From contig CAMAQI010000013.1 in assembly GCA_945860255.1 (NCBI GenBank), forward strand, positions 1-25,640: a DNA stretch of 25,640 bases. The letters run 5' to 3'. Shown here piece after piece: positions 22,444-25,640 of this stretch (position 1 is its first letter; every line of letters begins with the position of its first letter). Both the position numbers and the translations under genes were made by a program. The notes under the pieces were generated by a model. That model was not told where the DNA came from. It made no database searches and worked only from the letters and a program-made list of their open reading frames with translations. This DNA is from Methylacidiphilum caldifontis. GTDB lineage: Bacteria; Verrucomicrobiota; Verrucomicrobiia; Methylacidiphilales; CAMAQI01.

Positions 22444-23331
22444 TTAGTAGAGCCATTCTAAAAGTTGAGAGCCATCAGGAGAGAAGGTCGCTCCTTGACG
22501 ACGAAAGGCCCAACACATGTAGCTGATGCTCACGAAATAAGAGGCGGGGAGCCGATTGGCGACTGCAATTTTAGTTCCGAGCAGGGTTGTTTTCCCCCCA
22601 AATCCCATTGGTCCAATGCCGAGCTTATTTGCCGTTGCGGTAATCTCTTTTTCGAGGGCATCGATTTGTGGATCAGGGTGCGTATCATCCAGTTTTCGGA
22701 GGAATTGGGTTTTCGAAAGGCTATAACCAGTGGCGCGGTCTCCCCCGATCGTTACTCCCAGAACTCCTGGTCCGCATCCCTTTCCTTGAGCCTGAAGCAC
22801 GGCATCCAGAATCACCTTGCGACATCCGTCGAGGTCGCGATCGGCCTGGAGTCGTTCATCGGGAAGGGAATATTGAGCCCCCACATTTTCACATCCTCCG
22901 CCTTTGAGGGCCAGTTTCACTTCAAGTTTCCCCTCTTTATTCTGATGATAATAGAAATAAGGAGCCCCAGGTCCGACGTTCGTCCCATCGTTTTTTCCCG
23001 TGATTGAATCGACCGAATTTTGCCGGAGATACCCTTTTTTGGTTGCCTCGCGAACGGCCTGTTGGGCGGTTTCGACAAAATCTCCTTCGTAGAGACTCAT
23101 CGGGGCGCTGACAAAAAAGAGGATCGACCCCGTATCTTGGCAAATCGGTTGGGATTTGTTTTTAGCCAAAGCGATGTTTTTCTCAATAATCTGAAGAGCC
23201 TGTTCACCAATCGTATTTTTCTCCTCCTCCTCTAAATAATGAAGGAGAGTGCGATGGACGTCATCGGGAATTTCGACGGAGGTACGACGGATCAGTTCAA
23301 TGAGATTTTCTTTAAGCGGTTCCAAGATCAT
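22444..23331 (-). CDS. Class I fumarate hydratase, alpha subunit
   Basis: 295 aa, the length of the N-terminal (alpha) half of class I fumarases and of L(+)-tartrate dehydratase TtdA. Three cysteines for the [4Fe-4S] cluster stand in conserved contexts: Cys64 in QPICQDTG, Cys147 in LKGGGCENVGAQYSLP and Cys186 in GKGCGPGVLGVTIGGDR. GPMGFGGKTTLLGTKIA and PASYFVSISYMCWAFRRQG near the end complete the family pattern. It interconverts fumarate and malate with a beta subunit. That beta subunit (FumB/TtdB half) is not next to it: a TraB remnant follows and an ABC gene precedes. Fumarate is more likely than tartrate as substrate, but the alpha half does not separate them well. Confidence 0.9.
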   Translation of the reverse strand: MILEPLKENLIELIRRTSVEIPDDVHRTLLHYLEEEEKNTIGEQALQIIEKNIALAKNKSQPICQDTGSILFFVSAPMSLYEGDFVETAQQAVREATKKGYLRQNSVDSITGKNDGTNVGPGAPYFYYHQNKEGKLEVKLALKGGGCENVGAQYSLPDERLQADRDLDGCRKVILDAVLQAQGKGCGPGVLGVTIGGDRATGYSLSKTQFLRKLDDTHPDPQIDALEKEITATANKLGIGPMGFGGKTTLLGTKIAVANRLPASYFVSISYMCWAFRRQGATFSPDGSQLLEWLY

Positions 23332-23375
23332 AGAGGAGTGAATCTTGGTCGTTGAAAGGGAAAATCGAAAGCAAA

Positions 23376-23407
23376 ATTTTTAAAGCTCGAAGATTCGCTT
23401 TAAAAAT
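23376..23407 (-). terminator. Terminator hairpin after the ABC ATPase gene
   Basis: ATTTTTAAAGC (23376-23386) and GCTTTAAAAAT (23397-23407) are perfect 11-base complements with a 10-base loop, beginning three bases past the ABC gene stop. On the minus strand the stem runs into TTTT. AT-rich stem, so strength is uncertain. Confidence 0.6.
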
Positions 23408-23409
23408 GT

Positions 23410-24408
23410 TTATTCGGAAGAAAAAGTCGGCCTCTGTGTTCTAAACAGTTGACGCATGATCTCTTCGATCGGAACCTCTTCAATCGTGATATCGGAGAGG
23501 GTGGTTGCGGCGAGGATTTCGCGACAAACATCGGAGATTCGCTCTCGGGGAACTTTGAGTTTAAGGAGGAGTCCCGTCGATTCTAAGATCTCCCCCCAAT
23601 GTTCTGGAATCGGATGAGACAGCGGTTTATGCAAATGCATCTGAATGATCTTTGTTCCAGAAAATTTTTCAACAATTCCTGAGAGCGCTCCATCGTAGCG
23701 AAGCATTCCTTCATCGATCAATACAACTCGAGAGCAGAGCTCCTCAATATCTTGCATGTAATGGCTCGTCAGAAGAATCGTGACTTTGTAGGTCTCGTTG
23801 TAGGACTTGAGAAAATCGCGAACTTTTTTCTGAGAGGTGACATCGAGTCCAATGGTCGGTTCATCGAGGAGAAGAACTTGCGGGGAGTGAATCAGCGCAT
23901 TAATCAGCTCTAATTTCATTCGTTCGCCGAGAGAAAGCTCTCGAACCAGAATATTAAGCTTATCCTTAATATCGAGGAGTTCGGTGAGTTCATCGAGGCG
24001 CTTTTGATAAACGGGCTTTTCGATCTGATAAATCACCCGCGAAAGTTCAAGAGAGTCGGCGGCGGCAAGATCCCACCAGAGGGCATTCTTTTGCCCCATC
24101 ACAAGGGAGAAGCGTTTCTTGAATTCATTTTCACGAAGAGAGGGGGTAAATCCTAGCACCGAGGCCGTTCCAGAGGTCGGATGAAGGAGACCGGAAAGCA
24201 TTTTCAAGGTTGTGGTTTTCCCTGCTCCATTCGGCCCGAGAAACCCGACGAACTCTCCGGGCTGAACGGAAAAAGAGATCTCATTGGCTGCGATGGTCTC
24301 GTCATATTCCCGATGAAAAAGACCTTGGATCGCCCCTTTAAGGCCTGGTTTTTTTCGATAGGTACGAAACTTCTTCGTCAGATGATGAATTTCAATGGCG
24401 GGGCTCAT
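23410..24408 (-). CDS. ABC transporter ATP-binding protein, ABC-2/viologen-exporter (COG4586) type
   Basis: 332 aa. Walker A GPNGAGKTTT near residues 58-67, Q-loop in VMGQKNALWWDL, the altered signature LSLGERMKLEL (Gly-Glu-Arg in place of GGQ), Walker B VLLLDEPTIGLD and switch His in LLTSHYMQD. LSLGxRM and WWDLxAxDS are marks of the COG4586 group, which pairs with two ABC-2 permeases in exporters. An N-terminal extension (KFRTYRKKPGLKGAIQGLFHREYDE) is also typical. The permeases normally follow the ATPase but are absent here: a terminator and fumarase come next. Starts 36 bases after argS, so it may share its message. Exported substrate unknown. Confidence 0.88.
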   Translation of the reverse strand: MSPAIEIHHLTKKFRTYRKKPGLKGAIQGLFHREYDETIAANEISFSVQPGEFVGFLGPNGAGKTTTLKMLSGLLHPTSGTASVLGFTPSLRENEFKKRFSLVMGQKNALWWDLAAADSLELSRVIYQIEKPVYQKRLDELTELLDIKDKLNILVRELSLGERMKLELINALIHSPQVLLLDEPTIGLDVTSQKKVRDFLKSYNETYKVTILLTSHYMQDIEELCSRVVLIDEGMLRYDGALSGIVEKFSGTKIIQMHLHKPLSHPIPEHWGEILESTGLLLKLKVPRERISDVCREILAATTLSDITIEEVPIEEIMRQLFRTQRPTFSSE

Positions 24409-24444
24409 AAAAAAAGAATCGGCAGATTTTGAGATTAATCCGCT

Positions 24445-25640
24445 TTACATCTCCTCAAGGGTCTCAATTCCGAGGAGATGGAGTCCTTGAGCTAGGGTCT
24501 TGGCGGTGAACTCGCAAAGAACCAGTCGTGAGGCCTGAAGCGTCGGTTCGGCATCACGCACTGGGCAGTTTTCATAAAATTTATGAAAAGTGGTAGCAAG
24601 TTCAAAGAGATAGACACAGAGAAAGTGAGGACGATATTCCACGGAGACGATTTCAATGGCATCGCGGAACTCTAACAGTTTTTTCGCAAGATTAAATTCA
24701 CTTGGCTCATTCAAGGTGACTTGAGGATGAGCGGGGAGCGTAAAGTTGTTGCGTCTGAAAATCGAACGAATGCGGACATAAGCATTTTGCAAATAAGGGG
24801 CGGTGTTCCCGTCAAAGGCCAAAAGCTTTTCCCATTGGAACATGTAATCAAGATTTCGATTTTGACAAAGATCGGCATATTTTAAGGCCCCGATTCCGAC
24901 GATCTTAGCGATTTTTTGTCGTTTGCTTTCCTCCCAATCCGGATGTTTTTCGGAGATGATCGCAAACGCCCGTGACTCTGCTTCATCAAGAAGGGCTCGG
25001 AGTTTAATCGGTTTTCCTTCACGACTTTTGAGCGGGGTTTTATCCTCTCCGAGAATCGTTCCAAACCAAACATGATCGAGCTGGATCGGTTGCCCCCAGC
25101 GTTTCACCGTCGCAAAGAGTTGATTGAAGTGCATCTGTTGGCGACTATCGGTGACATAGACCGCACGATCGGCCTTCCAATTTTCGACTCGAAATTGAAC
25201 GGTCGCAAGATCGGTGGTGCCATAGAGAAAGGCTCCATCCGATTTTTGAATAATGAACGGGTTATCTCGAAATCCACCCTCTTTTTCAGAAACCAAAAAC
25301 GGATCTTCTTTGGGGGGAACTGTTTTATCGGAAAAGACAACGACGGCTCCCTCGCTGGTTTGCGCGATCCCTTTTTGCTTCAGCGCTTCAACGACTCCCG
25401 CAAGGGCATCGTTATAAGAACTCTCTCCGAGAGTGTGATCGAACTTAACATCAAGCCGGGCGTAAATTGTATCGATCGCAGAAAGAGAGAGATCGATAAA
25501 TTTTTGCCACAGCCCACGGTTTTCCGGATCTCCTTGCTGGAGTTTTAACAGTTCATGTCGTGCCGCCTGAAGCGTTGCTTCGTTGACTTTCGTCTCCTCC
25601 TGTACCGATTTGTAAAGGGTTTCCAGATGTCCAAACGGAT
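24445..25640 (-). CDS. argS: Arginyl-tRNA synthetase, 5'-incomplete
   Basis: 398 codons to the stop, with the frame open to the window edge, so the N-terminal part (including the HIGH motif) lies outside. Reading in from the edge, LYKSVQEETKVNE, then GLWQKFIDLSLSAIDTIYARLDV, KFDHTLGESSYND and SDGAFLYGTTDLATVQFR are class I ArgS catalytic-core landmarks. HFNQLFATVKRWG and FGTILGEDKTPLKSREGKPIKL follow (the weak KMSKS-equivalent region), and the C-terminal anticodon-binding DALR helices contain ENCPVRDAEPTLQASRLVLCEFTAKTLAQGLHLLGIETLEEM as the usual ending. It charges tRNA-Arg in the cytoplasm. The gene could be the head of the run leading to the ABC ATPase. Confidence 0.95.
   Translation of the reverse strand, partial: PFGHLETLYKSVQEETKVNEATLQAARHELLKLQQGDPENRGLWQKFIDLSLSAIDTIYARLDVKFDHTLGESSYNDALAGVVEALKQKGIAQTSEGAVVVFSDKTVPPKEDPFLVSEKEGGFRDNPFIIQKSDGAFLYGTTDLATVQFRVENWKADRAVYVTDSRQQMHFNQLFATVKRWGQPIQLDHVWFGTILGEDKTPLKSREGKPIKLRALLDEAESRAFAIISEKHPDWEESKRQKIAKIVGIGALKYADLCQNRNLDYMFQWEKLLAFDGNTAPYLQNAYVRIRSIFRRNNFTLPAHPQVTLNEPSEFNLAKKLLEFRDAIEIVSVEYRPHFLCVYLFELATTFHKFYENCPVRDAEPTLQASRLVLCEFTAKTLAQGLHLLGIETLEEM

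Overview
The window reads as bacterial chromosome, most likely from the Verrucomicrobiota / PVC side of the tree. That placement is inferred from gene types: a GYF_2-domain membrane protein, a large Ser/Thr kinase of PVC style, a prepilin cut after Ala rather than Gly, and an OlsF-type ornithine-lipid synthase. No rRNA or other decisive marker is present. Coding density is high, base composition is moderate, and most start codons have no obvious Shine-Dalgarno sequence.

Layout. 1-305 is non-coding, with a REP-like hairpin and a possible RAYT transposase tail. 306-3977 (minus) is a tightly overlapping four-gene operon in the order YdjC/ChbG-like deacetylase, lipoprotein with a C39/papain-like triad, ketosynthase, and ketosynthase-like partner without the active Cys (chain-length-factor-like). 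3978-4381 is a repeat-rich intergenic region ending in a TetR promoter with its operator inside the -35/-10 spacer. 4382-5496 (plus) holds that TetR regulator and a DUF1348 protein. 5609-5713 (minus) is the tail of a dead HTH antitoxin. 5750-7080 (plus) is a small multidrug-resistance-type membrane protein coupled by a GTGA overlap to a HydE-like radical SAM enzyme. 7154-8974 (minus) is a prepilin-like protein followed by a membrane protein with three copies of a 79-residue repeat. 9091-12676 (plus) carries an FbpC-type ABC ATPase, a WbaP/WcaJ-type sugar-1-phosphate transferase whose C-terminus is cut by an in-frame TAA, a YkgJ-type Cys-cluster protein and a GYF_2 membrane protein. 12840-14295 (plus) is an overlapping pair of unrecognised genes, followed by tRNA-Lys(CUU).

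From 14529 the main genes are an OlsF-type bifunctional acyltransferase (minus), a CPA2 antiporter with a TrkA_C but no RCK_N domain (plus), and then a minus-strand run: the 5'-incomplete argS entering from the right edge, a COG4586-like ABC ATPase, class I fumarase alpha subunit, a frameshifted TraB/GumN tail, endonuclease IV, and a 907-aa membrane Ser/Thr kinase with an N-terminal cyclase-like region.

Most genes are housekeeping or envelope functions. The least explained parts are the ketosynthase/deacetylase/lipoprotein operon, the DPTPGW triplicated membrane protein next to a pilin, the SMR-radical SAM pair, and the 12840-14295 pair. Three decayed genes and several short dispersed repeats lying against stop codons suggest ongoing small-scale erosion and repeat insertion in the spacers.
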